The notes under the pieces: generated by a model
The model's input: only the letters and a program-made list of their open reading frames with translations
What the model was told of the DNA's origin: nothing
Database searches by the model: none
Shown here: positions 1 to 11,532 of the stretch, one piece after another
Layout: every line of letters begins with the position of its first letter
How positions within the stretch are numbered: position 1 is the first letter of the stretch
NCBI RefSeq assembly: GCF_029784155.1
Contig: NC_073693.1
Coordinates: forward strand, 147,624,843-147,688,842
Direction of reading: 5' to 3'
DNA length: 64,000 nt
Source: Uranotaenia lowii
Lineage: Eukaryota; Arthropoda; Insecta; Diptera; Culicidae
Position numbers and translations under genes: made by a program

Positions 1-451
1 AAATTCTGACTGTTTGGAAAAACGCAATATTTTTTAGATTTTGAAAAATGGTGGGGAATTGTGGGCCACCAAATCCAAATTGACCAAATAACATGCAAAG
101 TATATGAGTTGACCTAAAACTGTGATTTCCTAATTCATTTCGTTATTTTAAAGCAATTTCAGATCATGATATAATAAAGAGAGCTGTGTATGATCGCATA
201 GATTCCAAAACCTGGCTCTTGAATGTTTTGGCAAAATTTCTTATATAGGATGGACAAAATATTTTTCATAACTCTTCATTTGGCATTAGAAAACTTTGCA
301 GATAATTAAAACGTATTTTAAGTTCTGAATGTGTATAAAAACATAAAAATATAGGTGATTCAAGATGTGTGGCCCACGATTCCCCACAAGCTATGATTTG
401 CAAATTGGTTGCGTTTGTGTGACTTATTGTTGTTTCATCAAAAATTCCTTT

Positions 452-1263
452 GAGAATATCCATAAATGACGTAGCATTTGAGGGGGAGGGGGGAGTTTGA
501 CTTTGTGTGGCGATGTGTGACGAGAGGGGGGGGGGGTAGGGGTTCAAGTAAAGCTACGTAGCTTTAATTAAATATCGAAAAAAAAATCTAAATTGAGCAT
601 AATTATGCCTAATTCAATCTAGTCTGAACATGTAGCTTTTGGCTCCTACTGCCCGACTGTTTTCAAGCGTATCAAGGAGCGTACATGCAAGAAATGCAAT
701 TTATATTTTGCTTCAAATGTTCTCCAAAAGGAGCATAGCAAAATTCACAAGGCCCCAGTCTCGGATAGAAAGATTCGTCCAAAGCGAATTGTAGGCAAAA
801 GAGGACACGAAGTGCTGGTCATCACTCCGGAGGACGATAGAGAGTGAGTGGAGGCAGCTGACATCGCAGATGCAATTATTTCAGCCGAACAGACGATGGA
901 GGAAAGCTGCCCAACGATTTCATTGGAATCCCGAAAAGAGATAATTTGGACCGACGCAACTGATTGAATACTTACTAGCTATCCTGTTTGTTGAAAAGTA
1001 GCTTGATTTTTTTTGACTAATTGATATGCTTTTTTAAACTTCCATTTATAACTTCTTTCCTTTTTTTGTTATTTTTTGTATTATTCTTGCAAAATGCTGA
1101 TAATAAAAGTAAAAATTAAAAACGATTTTTACAAATGGGGGGGGGGTTATTAAAGCTACGTTATTATATAGGGGGGGGTCTATGACTTTGTGACGAAATG
1201 CTACGAGGGGGAGAGGGGGTATAAAAACTCGTAAAAAAAGCTACATCATTTATGGATGTTCCC
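452..1263. mobile_element. TIR element (MITE-like) carrying a zinc-finger exon
   Basis: The ends are inverted repeats: left GAGAATATCCATAAATGACG, right the reverse complement of GGGAACATCCATAAATGATG, each followed inward by a G-rich tract. The insertion interrupts the older element at 1-1575; the intact relative near 40605 shows the empty site. The target duplication is short and ambiguous (T-rich). The 812 bp interior is not transposase-like but holds the exon-like segment 623-967. A short element at 63508-63672 has a related end type (CAAATATTACGTA). Superfamily is not resolved. Confidence 0.75.
623..967 (+). pseudogene. C2H2 zinc-finger terminal exon trapped in a TIR element
   Basis: The frame opens immediately after a good 3' splice acceptor (AG at 621-622, pyrimidine-rich upstream). 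It encodes a single C2H2 finger (TCKKCNLYFASNVLQKEHSK then IH, spacing C-X2-C-X12-H-X3-H), then a basic segment (KIRPKRIVGKRGHE). It ends with an acidic tail after one in-frame TGA at 845-847; the final stop is at 965-967. A polyadenylation signal AATAAA lies at 1102-1107. Acceptor, stop and polyA signal together look like the last exon of a spliced gene. It may be a captured host exon or the C-terminus of a DNA-binding protein encoded by the parent transposon. The premature stop suggests it is dead, unless the 845 stop is the natural one. Confidence 0.5.
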
Positions 1264-1577
1264 TTTTCCACGTGAAAGATCATGACAAAACTAAGATCAT
1301 AAGCGTATGAGCATACTTTGTTATGCACTTTAGGTTCCCCATCGATGAAATTAGCGGGTGTTTTTTTAATTATGTAAGTAAATTTTTCTAACTTTTTTTT
1401 AGCTTGATAAATAAAAAATGCATATCATGCGTATTTCAGTCAACAAAATATAGGAATACATGCTCACGCAAAGCAACGACGATGACAGTTGGTTTGAGAT
1501 TTTTATATCAACACACATCTGACATATTAAAAGTGGCCCACGTTTCCCCATGGCCCACGATACTCCATTCTCCCCTA

Positions 1578-3187
1578 CAAAAAACAGCATGAGTAAATAA
1601 GGGATATTTCAACCAACATTTTCCAGTGATTGCCTTCAAAAGCAAACAATTTTTTTTTCATTTGTTCGCGAAGAAGCATAGTTCAACAGAAAAGTCTTGC
1701 TGAAGACGAACGGGGGTTTCGCCCATTGTCTAAGCAAAAAATTAAGAAAAAATTTGTTCCTCACCCAATTACCTAGAATTTCTAGAACTTTTTGCCCCAA
1801 GCCCCATCGTGAGCTCAATTCAAATCCAATCTCTTGAGAGTATTTTACGCCGGCACCATGCCATGGATGTAGTGCCGACTTTGGAGGATCCGAGAAGTTT
1901 GGCTTTTGGCAATTTAACCACTTTTCAAACAGAGCAGCGCCGAAAAAAAGGTCCGCTAACAAAAAACAGATTTTTCCGCTTCCAAACCTTGGGGTTCTTT
2001 TCACACTTCTTAGATGCTTTACTTTTTTTTACTCTCAGCTGTTTCTCACCCATCCAAGGTTTTGTGTTTCCATTTTGTATCCAGTGAAATTGCGCGCGAA
2101 AATCTCTTTGCTCGAGAATAAAGCGCCGGAGTTTAAGCTTTAATTACATCGAAATTTTGCACCCTTACTTTGGTCGTTCAACTTCTCCGGCTGAATGGAA
2201 GTGTTTGCTCGAGCACCCTCTTTTCTTCCGGCTTGAAAGAAACAGTGCTCGTCAACTAAGGTTACAACAAAAAGGGTTTTTTTTTGTTGCTGCCTTCTCA
2301 CTTGGGCACTTTTTCGTAGATGATTGCGGAACTTTGCAACAGCACAGCCTGCGCCCTGGATGCATCCCGATGCGATGCAATGGAGTGACTTTTGACTTTA
2401 CCTACAATCTCAAAGGAGAAGGCCTTCACTGCTCGTTGAAGGAACCAACACCGCCGACGAAGGGACTCACCTGGAAGGAAACAAAAGATAAAACGGTTAA
2501 GGTAAATTGATAAAATTTTCTGACTATGTTTGAGAATGACTTTGGTTAAAAGCACACCTTTGGCTTGCGTTCTTTTTTTTGTGTCAGCGTTGATTGCTGT
2601 TTAACTTAGTGATACATTCAAAATTAACAATGTTTATTCAATGAAGTATAGCTTAAGAACATAATTTTGGTACCTATGTAGATATATAATTTTTGTGTTT
2701 TGTTTTTGTTATGAAAATTCCCTTTTCGAACACAGTTGCACAACTAAAATTCCAATTTACTATCAAAGTGGTGGGTGCAATAATTGTGGGGGGCTGAACC
2801 TCCAAATTAAAGGAGTAAAACCGACCCCATGAAGGTTTTTCCAGGAAGATTTTTTCTTTCATTTTTCATGGATGCGTTTTAAATTTTAATTCAAATTGGC
2901 TTCTGGTTCAAGTTAAAGAAAATCTCTGAAATTAACCTCTAGACCCGACTTTTATATCACATATAAATCTGCAGAAGCTCGACTTTGTGATGTGAAACAA
3001 AAATTATTAAATAAAAACCATGTAAATAAGAAAAACTAAATTTATTCAATCAAAATCAAACAAAGTTTTGTTGGGGTGTATGTTTGAGTATCTTTTCCTG
3101 CTTAATTTGATTTTTTTTGTTTCGATTATAGTCGATATAAAATATCTATATGTATATTAAGCATTTCAGAATTAATTTTCTCATTTT
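1578..3187. other. Unassigned AT-rich sequence
   Basis: No coding signal, element terminus or RNA gene was recognised. Open frames here are short, overlap on both strands and show no protein-like composition. Homopolymer T runs are frequent. Probably old intergenic or intronic DNA. Confidence 0.4.
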
Positions 3188-3590
3188 GCTCTGCGGAGTT
3201 CCTCCTCCTCGTGGTGCAGAGTGGAAACGTGTCTGCATTACGTACGGCCGAGAGAACTAACCCCCCCCCTCCTCCTTGCAAACCCTTGCAAACGAACTTT
3301 ACTTTGACTATGACCATGGAATCTCTATCGTAAACCGACTCCCTTTGACCCACGTGAGATGCTGAACCGTGCCGTTGAGCCTGAAAGGCTTGCGGGTCGG
3401 AAAATCACGTCAGTCTCTAATGGTAGCCTGTAGGGCACCAGGATACACCCCACAGTTTTCCAGTCCTTTCTGCGCTAAACAGGCACAGTGCACTGGTGCA
3501 GGGGACCATATATTTACCTCGCGACTCGTGCGTTCAAACATTAAGACAAATAATATATCAAAATCGCGGAAGGAAAAGATAGAGGTGGAG

Positions 3591-4943
3591 ATGGACGATT
3601 GTCCCAATCCGTTTGGCGGGAGTGGACTATGGCGCTTGCCGGTTAGGCAACCCGCTGTGCCGGTAAGGACGCCTGTAAAAGTAAAAGAGAGTGATGACCC
3701 CTTTTTCGAAGTCCAGCAGGCAGTCGAGGAACTCCTAAGCTACCCGGAGCTTCAGGACCCTGAGGATCCTGCTGAGTTAGCGGTGGCAATGGCGGGCATC
3801 TAGGACCTTGTGGAATTTGTTAGAAAGAAGTCACATCCAAAAAGAGATCCGTCAGAAACTTGCTAACGTGATAGCACTGTTCGTAATGGCGAACCTAACA
3901 GTGGTGAGCTTGCTCACTGCACCGGAGTGTTTAAGGGAGACACGTGGTAAAGAGGAAGTGGTTACCCCTCTGCGAGCGGAAACGACTCGGTCTTCGGTCT
4001 TCGCATGGACCGATGGCGAAACGGAGTTTGTCGGAAACGGCAAAAGAAAAAGAGGTTCTCCAGGGAAAACGAGACCTGGAGTCCCGAAGAAACCATCAGG
4101 GGACCCGGGCGAAAACGAGATAAAGGAGGGAGGCCAAGTTCCCGAAGCGCCAACTGGGTGGCAGGCAGTTGAGCGCAAAAGGAAAAAGGCCACGGAAGCC
4201 AAAGACAAACCCAAGTCCAAGCCCAATCCAATCCGATTCAGGAACATGCGGGAGGCGTTGGTGATAAAGGTACCGGAAGGTACCTACGCCGATGTCCTTC
4301 GCCCGATGAGGACGAGCGATAGGCTGGTGGGCCTAGAAGGGGCCGAGAGGAGAATCTACCAAGCACGCTCTGGTCTGAAGATCCTGGAGCTCAGACGTGG
4401 CTCAACCATCAAAAGCGCGGAGTATAGCGTGCTCATGAAGGAGATAGTCGCAGAGACGGCGAAAATCCGTGCCTTGAGCACCACGGTTACCGTCATAATT
4501 AAGAATCTTGACGAGATAGCCACATAGGTAGAGGTCAAGAATGCCCTGAAGGACCTGTGCAAGATCCAAACGGACCAGACCTCGATCATGGTATGGGAAG
4601 GTCCTCCCAAATCCGGAACACAGGTGGCGTTCGCGAAACTTCCGGTTGCGGTAGTATACCCAGAACTGAGTGTATGCGGCTAAAGGTGGGACGGTCTTTC
4701 TGCTAGATTGCCATCCCTCAGCAATCGGAAAGGTGCTTCCGTTGTGTCGAGTACGGACACAAATCGTTTGCCTGCAAGGATACCGATAGAAGTGGTCAGT
4801 TCTGGCGGTGCGGTGAAACCGGCCATTAGGCGGCTAGCTATACCAAAGAGGCTAAATGTCTCCACTGTGGTGGAGAACACAAGGCTGGCAACTCTAGGTA
4901 CTCCGCCTTCCAAAAGGCGACGGCTGCACCTCCGCAGGGATAG
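3591..4943 (+). pseudogene. R1-clade ORF1 (gag-like nucleic-acid-binding protein), degenerate
   Basis: The start is taken at ATG 3591 (MDDCPNPFGG). The protein has an acidic N-terminal segment, a basic low-complexity middle, a conserved core (VIKVPEGTYADVLRPMR to IIKNLDEIAT) and three retroviral-type zinc knuckles from 4734 on. Knuckle 1 is intact, CFRCVEYGHKSFAC (CX2CX4HX4C). Knuckle 2 has lost its first cysteine and is followed by a stop; knuckle 3 (CLHCGGEHKAGNSRY) has lost its last cysteine. Lesions: TAG at 3801-3803, a frame change near 3815, TAG at 4525-4527 and others before the knuckles. In R1-type elements this product packages the RNA. The stop at 4941-4943 is the expected terminus. 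Confidence 0.75.
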
Positions 4944-5009
4944 AAGCAGTTTAGCTTAACTTCAACCACTGCCACTCAGCACACCAGCTGTTGCGACAGA
5001 TGGCATACG

Positions 5010-5524
5010 GAAAAGTTGGACATGGCGTTGGTGGCAGACCCGTATCGCAGGTCCTCGGATGGCAATAATTGGGTAACCGATAAAGCTAAACTGGCCGTGA
5101 CATGGGTTACAGAAAGATACCTACGAGTTATCAGCGCATTCCGAACAGTGTCTTCGGTAGCTGCTGATGCTGTGGCGGGGTCATGCCCATCTCGGTCTTG
5201 CTAGAGGAATATATCTTCTGCTACGAGCACAAGCACATGCCCGATGTGCGGAAACATGGCAGAGAGGCCTCGATGTCCATCTGGCAGCACTAGGACAGCT
5301 TGAAACGCGGCTGGGGAACCTATCGCTTGACCCCTAACGTCGGATTTTGGATGGATCGGAGACATGGAGAGTTAGATTCCAGCATAACGCAGTTCTTGAC
5401 TGGTCACCGATGCTTCAAGCAGTACCACCATCGGTTTGGAAATGTGACCTCGCCATTCTGCCCAACCTGCGGTGACACAGTTAAGACACCAGATCACTTA
5501 GTGTTCAACTGTCTGAGGTTGTAA
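5010..5524 (+). pseudogene. R1-clade ORF2 remnant: endonuclease N-terminus fused to C-terminal domain
   Basis: The first part (DMALVADPYRRSSDGNNWVT) matches the start of the APE-type endonuclease of R1 ORF2. After about 5200 the frame jumps to the extreme C-terminus: SIWQH, RGWGTYRLTPNVGFWMDRRH, a GHRCF motif, then CPTCGDTVKTPDHLVFNC. The last is the cysteine-histidine motif that closes R1-family ORF2 proteins. All of the reverse transcriptase (roughly 900 codons in intact relatives) is missing. A TAG near 5291 interrupts the C-terminal part. It could not have moved itself. Confidence 0.75.
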
Positions 5525-5801
5525 GGGGTAAGCACTAATATGCTTGCTGCCTGAGGACCAGACACGACAGCCGACAACATCGTGCGAAGGATCTGTGAGG
5601 ATATCAACACTTTGCACGTGGTCAGTAATGAGTTCACTCGGATCATGACTGCCCTGCAGAGGAGTTAGAACCAGCACCAGTCCGCGACCGGTGATTCCTT
5701 TGCCGGGAAGCATCTGAGTAGTGTGCGTCCGATCCTCGCAGTAAAACGTACAAAGATAAGATTTAATCTTCTGCGTATGCCGAGCTGCTTAGCACGTCGC
5801 G

Positions 5802-8640
5802 TGCGTGTGTAGGATATTGTAGTGAACTTTATCAAATCACTCTTGAATAGCTTCCAACAGCCGTTCGAGCTGAAAGTAGTTAACAGAATGACGTTGAATT
5901 GAAAATTCTTTTCTCTCTCGGGATTACGCACAGAGAGAGATTTGTTTCTCTCTTTCGTTCAGTTACTAAAATTGATCTATTTATCGTGACTCAAAACAAG
6001 CCTGTTCAATGCTTCAGAACAGATACGTTTGTTAAATTCTTTTGCATCACGTTGTTCCCTACAGATATCTCCACTGCTACCGTCGCAAAGTACTCGAGTA
6101 GAGCGCGCTCTCTGCGAGGGAGGCTGCGGAGATAAGAAATGACCTTCTCTGCATTTGAACTCGTAGGGGGAAGTGGTCTCACAGACGCGAGCCTAGGATA
6201 AGCTGCTCTCGATTCGGCACACGGCGGGTAAAAAACCTAGGGTTGCCAGCCCCAAAGTTGCCAGCCAAAGGAAGGAGGAAGACCGGACCACGGTCGGAGT
6301 AGAATGCCCTTTCGGCAGGGAGCCTCGAGTTGTGGGCGTCCGATCCTACACTCAACCAAATCGACACATTGGGGCTATGTGTGAGCCTATATAGATTTTT
6401 GCAATTTGTCTCCCAAATGAAATTTATAAGTCACACATATTTTCAGGAAATATTTCAGGGTTATATGCGACTAATGAAAATGATAAATTCACATATGGAT
6501 GTTACGTGTGCAATGAAATCGCCTAAAAATAGGCTTTAAATTAGGTTTTTTTTCGAATTTAGTCTCCGGCGTTTGGAATTAAGCAGGAAAATTGTGATTT
6601 TATTTAAAACGCTATCATTTTTTGTATTAATTTTTTTTTCGTATAAATTATTAAAGCTAATTTTTGTCACTAAACTATTGTCCTTTCCGGTGGCTCATCA
6701 TCCGAAAAATCTGAGGTTCCTTTTACGAATCTGTATTACACATTGCTTAAGGCGGCAACAAACACCAAAACTTGTTGTGAAAGAGAGATAGGATAAAAAA
6801 ATATATTGGCTGTGTGGTTATCGTCAGAAACACCGTCTTTTAAAGTTTTTCATAAAATCTACTAACCTTAATTGCCTTTATTATTCCGAGAAAAAGTTTT
6901 TTCATCGGCACCTCGTGTTTCTTTATCAATCTCGGCCATTTTGAAAGAGTGAAATTTTTCAAAGATGATATTCATAAAAGTTATGTGTAAGGTAATGAAC
7001 ATCATATTCCAATCCAATTAAAACTGAAACTCAAACATAAATATTATTTGAATCATATAGTAGCAGACATTAATTGGCTTATGTGTGAAGGAACATAAAC
7101 TATAAGTGTCAATTTTTTGCAGTGTAGCAGTAAAGCATACAAAGAAAAGACTTAACCTTCTGCTATAACGACTTTTGATTTTGCGTTCAGAAACCCAGCA
7201 AATTCGTTCTTTAATTCGCCTTATCCGTGGCTATTCGGATTTAAACTACTTTGAAATCTATTTGCAATTCGAGCTCCGTAGCATAATCGTCCACGCCCGG
7301 CTAAAGCACTCTCTATGTTGTTAAGGTGCTCAGAATATCAAATAGCGCAAATAAATGAATTCAGATTGCATGTTCATGACGTTGTGCTTATTATTGCATG
7401 CAAATCCACATAATCTTAGGAACTATGATTTTACTTAAATGCTACTTACAAACTATACAAACATTCAAATCCGTAGTGATACACAGTTAATTGATTGCCA
7501 GTAACGGTTCTCCGCTGCTGGGGCACTTTTCGAGTTCGCTTGGATGCGATTTTAATTCCTGCTGGCTGTTCTGAATACTCGCAACTAGCGCGCTAGTAGA
7601 ATTCTGCATGCATCGGCATCCCAGTAAGCGCGTCCTCTCAGAAATCGACAGAGCATGCAAAAAATTGAGAGTTGAGTCACCGAACTTTGAATAAAACGGT
7701 TAACCTCGGCGACACTCCAAGAACGCAAATATTTTCATTCGGTTTGTCCTGCCGAGATACCTAGAGGCAACAAATACGAATGCGTACATGCGAAATCAGT
7801 TTGAATCGTACACTCGCACGGTGTGGTCGCATTTTGTTCCCGTGTTCCGTGTGTGCTTTCAATCGTAGCTGTCGACTTCTCAGGCAGGCGAACACGCGTC
7901 TCGGAGGGAAACATACAAACACGATTCGGATTGTGTTCGTTTGTTTCTCTGGAGGGCGTGTCTTAGCTTAATTCGTGGCACTCACCCAAGGCACGCGTAT
8001 GGTGTGTTCCTCTCTAACGATGTGATGATGCAAAATCGCCAGAGAGATCGTTACGATCCCTCTGGCGATTTGAGTTACCTTTCTGCCGATTCAAATTTAC
8101 CGGGATGCTGCTGATTCGATCGTGCTGGTACAAATTCTTCCGCTCTCTCGATTTTCCTTCACCCAATGCTGGGTGGTGAGTTCCGAATCACTCACTTCCT
8201 CGGCGCGCTAGCTCGATGTTTCCATTTTGCACAAGCTTTCCGATGACTGCTCGATGATCGCAGCTAATGCACTTTTCGCTCTTGTGCGAATTCCTTTCGA
8301 TGACAACGACGACAACAACAACAAGTTTGCATGCACTTGTTGTTTGGTTTGCACAAATTTTAGAGGGCAATTTCCGAGATCAGCAACTTCCTCAGCTTTG
8401 TCGTTTCTTCATGCAATGACGACTCGGGTTCTCCTACGTTCCCGCATGCACTCGATCTCCGTCACATCGGAGATTTCAACGTTGTGAGACTCGATGACTT
8501 CGAAGATCGAAGAAGAAGATCGAACTCCCGAAAACGGCCCTATAGTGTGAAATGTAGTGTGTTAGGCAAATCATTTAAGTTTTTATACGTTCCGCTTACT
8601 TCACGAGGAAGGCCGTTGGCGTGCACGGAGCTCGGATCGA
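5802..8640. other. Unassigned insertion-like segment bounded by ~30 bp direct repeats
   Basis: A repeated sequence beginning CTGCGTATGCCGAGCTGCT lies at 5771-5801 and again at 10308-10329, continuing past the foldback at 11533. The DNA between is therefore an insertion or was duplicated with it. Inside, 5815-5960 resembles 22084-22240 (GTTCGAGCTGAAAGTAGTTA versus CAGAGTTGAAAGTCGTTA), an unnamed dispersed repeat. A stretch at 7126-7165 resembles 5738-5775. A GC-richer block at 6165-6355 shares GCGTCCGATCCT with 5724. No convincing coding sequence; 8300-8325 is a short CAA/GAC-rich simple repeat. Confidence 0.4.
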
Positions 8641-9850
8641 TAAAGTGGCTACGGGGCCCTTCACTTCTGTCCTCCCCTGCTGTCGTCCTAATCTGTAGAA
8701 GACATGTGATGCAATAGGGGAATATTTTGCAAATATTTTGCCTAACATGTTTCTCAAGCCGGATACGATCAATACTTGCTCGCTATTCGAGAAAGTGGCT
8801 ACGGGGCACTTCTCTTCTGTCCTCCTCTGCTGTTGTTCAGTGGTTCAAAATCAAAAAAAGTGGGAAAAAATAATTTAAAAGCTATTTTGTTAAAGATTAT
8901 AGACAAAAAGTTGGAAAAAATAATAAATTAGATTTTATTTCAAAATTTGTAATTTTTTCCAATAACTGCTAAAACGGGGTTTGAGCTTTATACTGGGAAA
9001 TTGGACATTTTTCAATTAATAATGAATATTTTTTTTAAAATTGAGTATGGGCTCCTAAATTCCTGTAGGTTGGTTGGACATACATTAAAACTGATGTTTC
9101 AAGGTGAATTTGCATATGTATCGAAGCTAACAATGCTTGGTTTACTCTGTCTAAATACTTTAAAATTTGCATTTTTAAACCAAACAGCGTTCCACTCAAT
9201 GATTTCGTATCCAAAATATAGCAAAAACTAGCAGCTGATTTTAAGATATGTTTTTGATGAGACTTCCACCTATCCAACAGTGTATAATTTACCATGGCGA
9301 TCGGCAGCGCAAGCTTTATTTTTGCTTCCGAAAGATAAATAGGGTAAATCGAAAAAAATCAATCATCTAATTTTGGGTTTTCAATCAAACGAAACTTGAT
9401 ATTAAGGAACTTTTTTATCTCCAAACTGTGATTAAGATTATAATACATCACTTCGGTATAAACATTTATAAATTTTTAAAGATTTGTATGCTTTTTTAAG
9501 TTGTATTGGGCTGAGAATAAAAAATCCTATTTTTAATTCTTGTGTTAAAGTTGTCGTTCATGTTTGTTTCATAGAAGGTGTATAAAAGGTCCTAAAAATA
9601 TCTGAATACATCATAACGTTCCTAGAATATTGGAGATTTGTTTCCATTACAAAAAATTTGGTTGATGCTGACTTGAAAAATGGGCTTTTTTCCGGCATTT
9701 TGGGGATTTGAACCACTGTGTGTCGTCCTAATCTGTAGAAGACATGTGATGCAATAGGAGAACATTTTGCAATTGTTTTGTCTTACTTAAATTTCACGCT
9801 GGACACAATTGATACTCCGCTCGCTGATCGGTAGTCGATCGGTGCTTCTG
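8641..9850. repeat. Tandem duplication (~150 bp unit), second unit split by a MITE
   Basis: Unit 1 (about 8641-8790) and unit 2 (about 8797-8837 continuing at 9719-9850) share GTGGCTACGGGG, CACTTCT or TCTCTTCT, TGTCCTCC and GTCGTCCTAATCTGTAGAAG. The second unit is interrupted by the element 8838-9718. The uninterrupted first unit acts as an empty-site control for that insertion. Confidence 0.75.
8838..9718. mobile_element. hAT-like MITE, 881 bp
   Basis: Terminal inverted repeats read CAGTGGTTCAAAATC at the left and, on the opposite strand at the right, CAGTGGTTCAAATCCCC. The flanks CTGTTGTT and GTGTCGTC correspond to CTGTCGTC in the uninterrupted neighbouring unit. This fits a diverged 8-bp target duplication, and CAGTG-type ends plus 8 bp suggest the hAT superfamily. 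The interior is AT-rich and encodes no transposase; ORFs at 9001-9295 overlap on both strands and are not credible. Confidence 0.65.
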
Positions 9851-10329
9851 GCTGCAATTTTGGTTTGGAGGGATTTAGATTAAAATCGAAATGTGTTTGG
9901 TAAAGGGCTCTTACCGTATCGAGTCGGTCGGTGGCATGCGGCATGCACCACGAAGAAGACCTTTTTCGATATTCTCTAGATTTTATAGCCACATTCGTGT
10001 ATTACTTCACACGATCACATGCACTACGATCACACAACCGTTTTTTAAGCCGAACAACGAAATTCAATCCACAGTCCGCGAAACAATTTAGCCGTGAGTT
10101 AGCGCATCGAAAAACTCCGGCCTTTGTAGACTGTTTACACTACCGATTTACTCTAACGGAAACTCTTGTCCGAGAACTGATGGACATCGCTTTTAGACAA
10201 AGGTTTCCAGAAAATTATCTTTCTGGCTCTTGTTTTCAAGCAAATTAGATGTCTTTTGCTTTTAGTGGTTTGCCATAAAAACTGTTACCTTAGGCTAAAT
10301 TGTAACACTGCGTATGCCGAGCTGCTAGA
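9850..10329. other. Unassigned
   Basis: No recognised gene or terminus. The last 20 bases (10308-10329) repeat 5771-5790 and form the left flank of the foldback element. Confidence 0.4.
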
Positions 10330-10331
10330 TA

Positions 10332-11530
10332 CAGTTGCGTTCAAAAAAGAATGCAATCGCTTGAAGCTGCGCACCAACTTCCAACTTTGACAAGCTACCA
10401 TTTCTCTCACGGCTGATATTTTTTAATGAAAATTTCACACAATCTAGTTCAACTATCCAACTAACATTGCACAAAATTTGAAGTCTTTACATTGACGGGA
10501 AACAAAGATACAGCTATTCCCGTAAAAAAGGGAAATTTGGAGTTGCTTCACTAAATTGGCTGTATCTTTGATAATTTTCATTGAAAAATCTTGAAATTTG
10601 ATCAAAAGATGTGAAAATGTTTGATCTAATACCAGGCCAAAGTTCGTCAAAATCGATGAACGTGATCAAAAATGGTGCCGGGTTGAAAATGAGGTTCATT
10701 ATCGCCCAGCAGACGATTTCATTCTTTTTTGAACGGATGTTTATATGGAAATCAGCGTAATCCATGTATTCTTGGTATTTTCTTTCACAAAACCAAAAAT
10801 TATCACAAAGAATGTTATAAATTGCTAAAATCTTTATTCGTTCTTTGTTTCGAAAGAGAAAATGTTTCAACAGAGTTCAAAATATGAAGAACAGAGCTTC
10901 AGATATGACCTGCTAATTATACCGATAAACAAATTTGATCTACAATTTAAGCGAATATTCTATTCGCTCTTGTGTTTCAATACCAGTTCTGTTGGAACAA
11001 TTTCTGTTTCTAAACAAAGGAAGAATAAAGTTCCTATCAATTTACAACATTCTTTGTGATAAATTTTGGTTTTGTGATAGAAAATATCAAGAATATATGG
11101 ATTTCGAAGATTTTCATATAAACATCCGTCCAAAAAAGAATGAAATCGTCTGTTGGGCGATAATGAACCTCATTTTCAACCCGGCACCATTTTTGATCAC
11201 GTTCATCGATTTTGACGAAACTGTGCCTGGTATTAGATCAAACATTTTCACATCTTTTGACCAAATTTCAAGATTTTTCAATGAAAATTGTCAAAGATAC
11301 AGCCAATTTAGTGAAGCAACTCCAAATTTCCCTTTTTTACGGGAATAGCTGTATCTTTGTTTCCCGTAAATGTAAAGAGTTTAAATTTTGTGCAATGTTA
11401 GTTGGATAGTTGAACTAGATTGTGTAAAATTTTCATGAAAAAATATCAACCGAGAGAGAAATGGCAGCTTATCAAAGTTGGAAGTGGGTACGCAGCTTCA
11501 AGCGATTTCATTCTTTTTTGAACGCAACTG
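10332..11530. mobile_element. Large foldback element, Tc1/mariner-type insertion
   Basis: The ends are exact complements (CAGTTGCGTTCAAAAAAGAA and its reverse complement) and are flanked by TA on both sides (10330-10331, 11531-11532). The arms are about 545 bp each and pair across a loop near 10880-10984. The end motif TTCAAAAAAGAATG-AATCG recurs inside each arm at about 10722 and 11125, so each arm is itself built of end-like repeats. Without the element the flanks match the site at 5786-5801, confirming a clean TA insertion. No transposase; the same reading frame stays open in both arms (10514-10870 minus, 10935-11348 plus). Confidence 0.85.
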
Positions 11531-11532
11531 TA

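Larger units (their letters stand above)
1..1575. mobile_element. TA-flanked non-coding DNA transposon, copy 1 (truncated by window edge)
   Basis: This is a diverged copy of the element at 39964-40926. Both share a GTGGGCCAC segment near the left end, an internal stretch around GAGTTGACC, and a right end made of repeated 'tggcccac' motifs. The right terminus at 1564-1575 (ACTCCATTCTCC) is followed by TA, as expected for Tc1/mariner-type insertion. The left terminus lies outside the window. No transposase is present, so it is a non-autonomous copy. Removing the insertion at 452-1263 restores collinearity with the second copy. Superfamily rests on the TA duplication seen in the intact second copy. 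Confidence 0.7.
3188..5801 (+). mobile_element. R1-clade non-LTR retrotransposon, 5' part, internally deleted
   Basis: The left end (GCTCTGCGGAGTTCC and the following GTGGTGCAGAGTGGAAACGT) matches the 5' end of the R1 derivative at 47991, which sets the 5' boundary near 3188. It is followed by a 5' UTR, a degenerate ORF1 (gag with CCHC knuckles) and an ORF2 reduced to its first ~65 and last ~100 codons. Matching 3' UTR is found only at 11533-11994, after intervening insertions. The gag plus C-terminal zinc-binding region pattern is that of the R1 clade. The copy is dead: several stops, at least one frameshift and a large ORF2 deletion. Confidence 0.75.

Noticed and set aside
3852..4247. Minus-strand 131-codon frame
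   Set aside because: A shadow of the R1 ORF1, whose plus-strand translation has conserved gag features.
10514..11348. Frames of 118 and 137 codons in the foldback arms as protein genes
   Set aside because: They are mirror images caused by the inverted repeat, include the end-repeat sequence itself (KKNEIV) and have no recognisable domain. Kept only as an observation.
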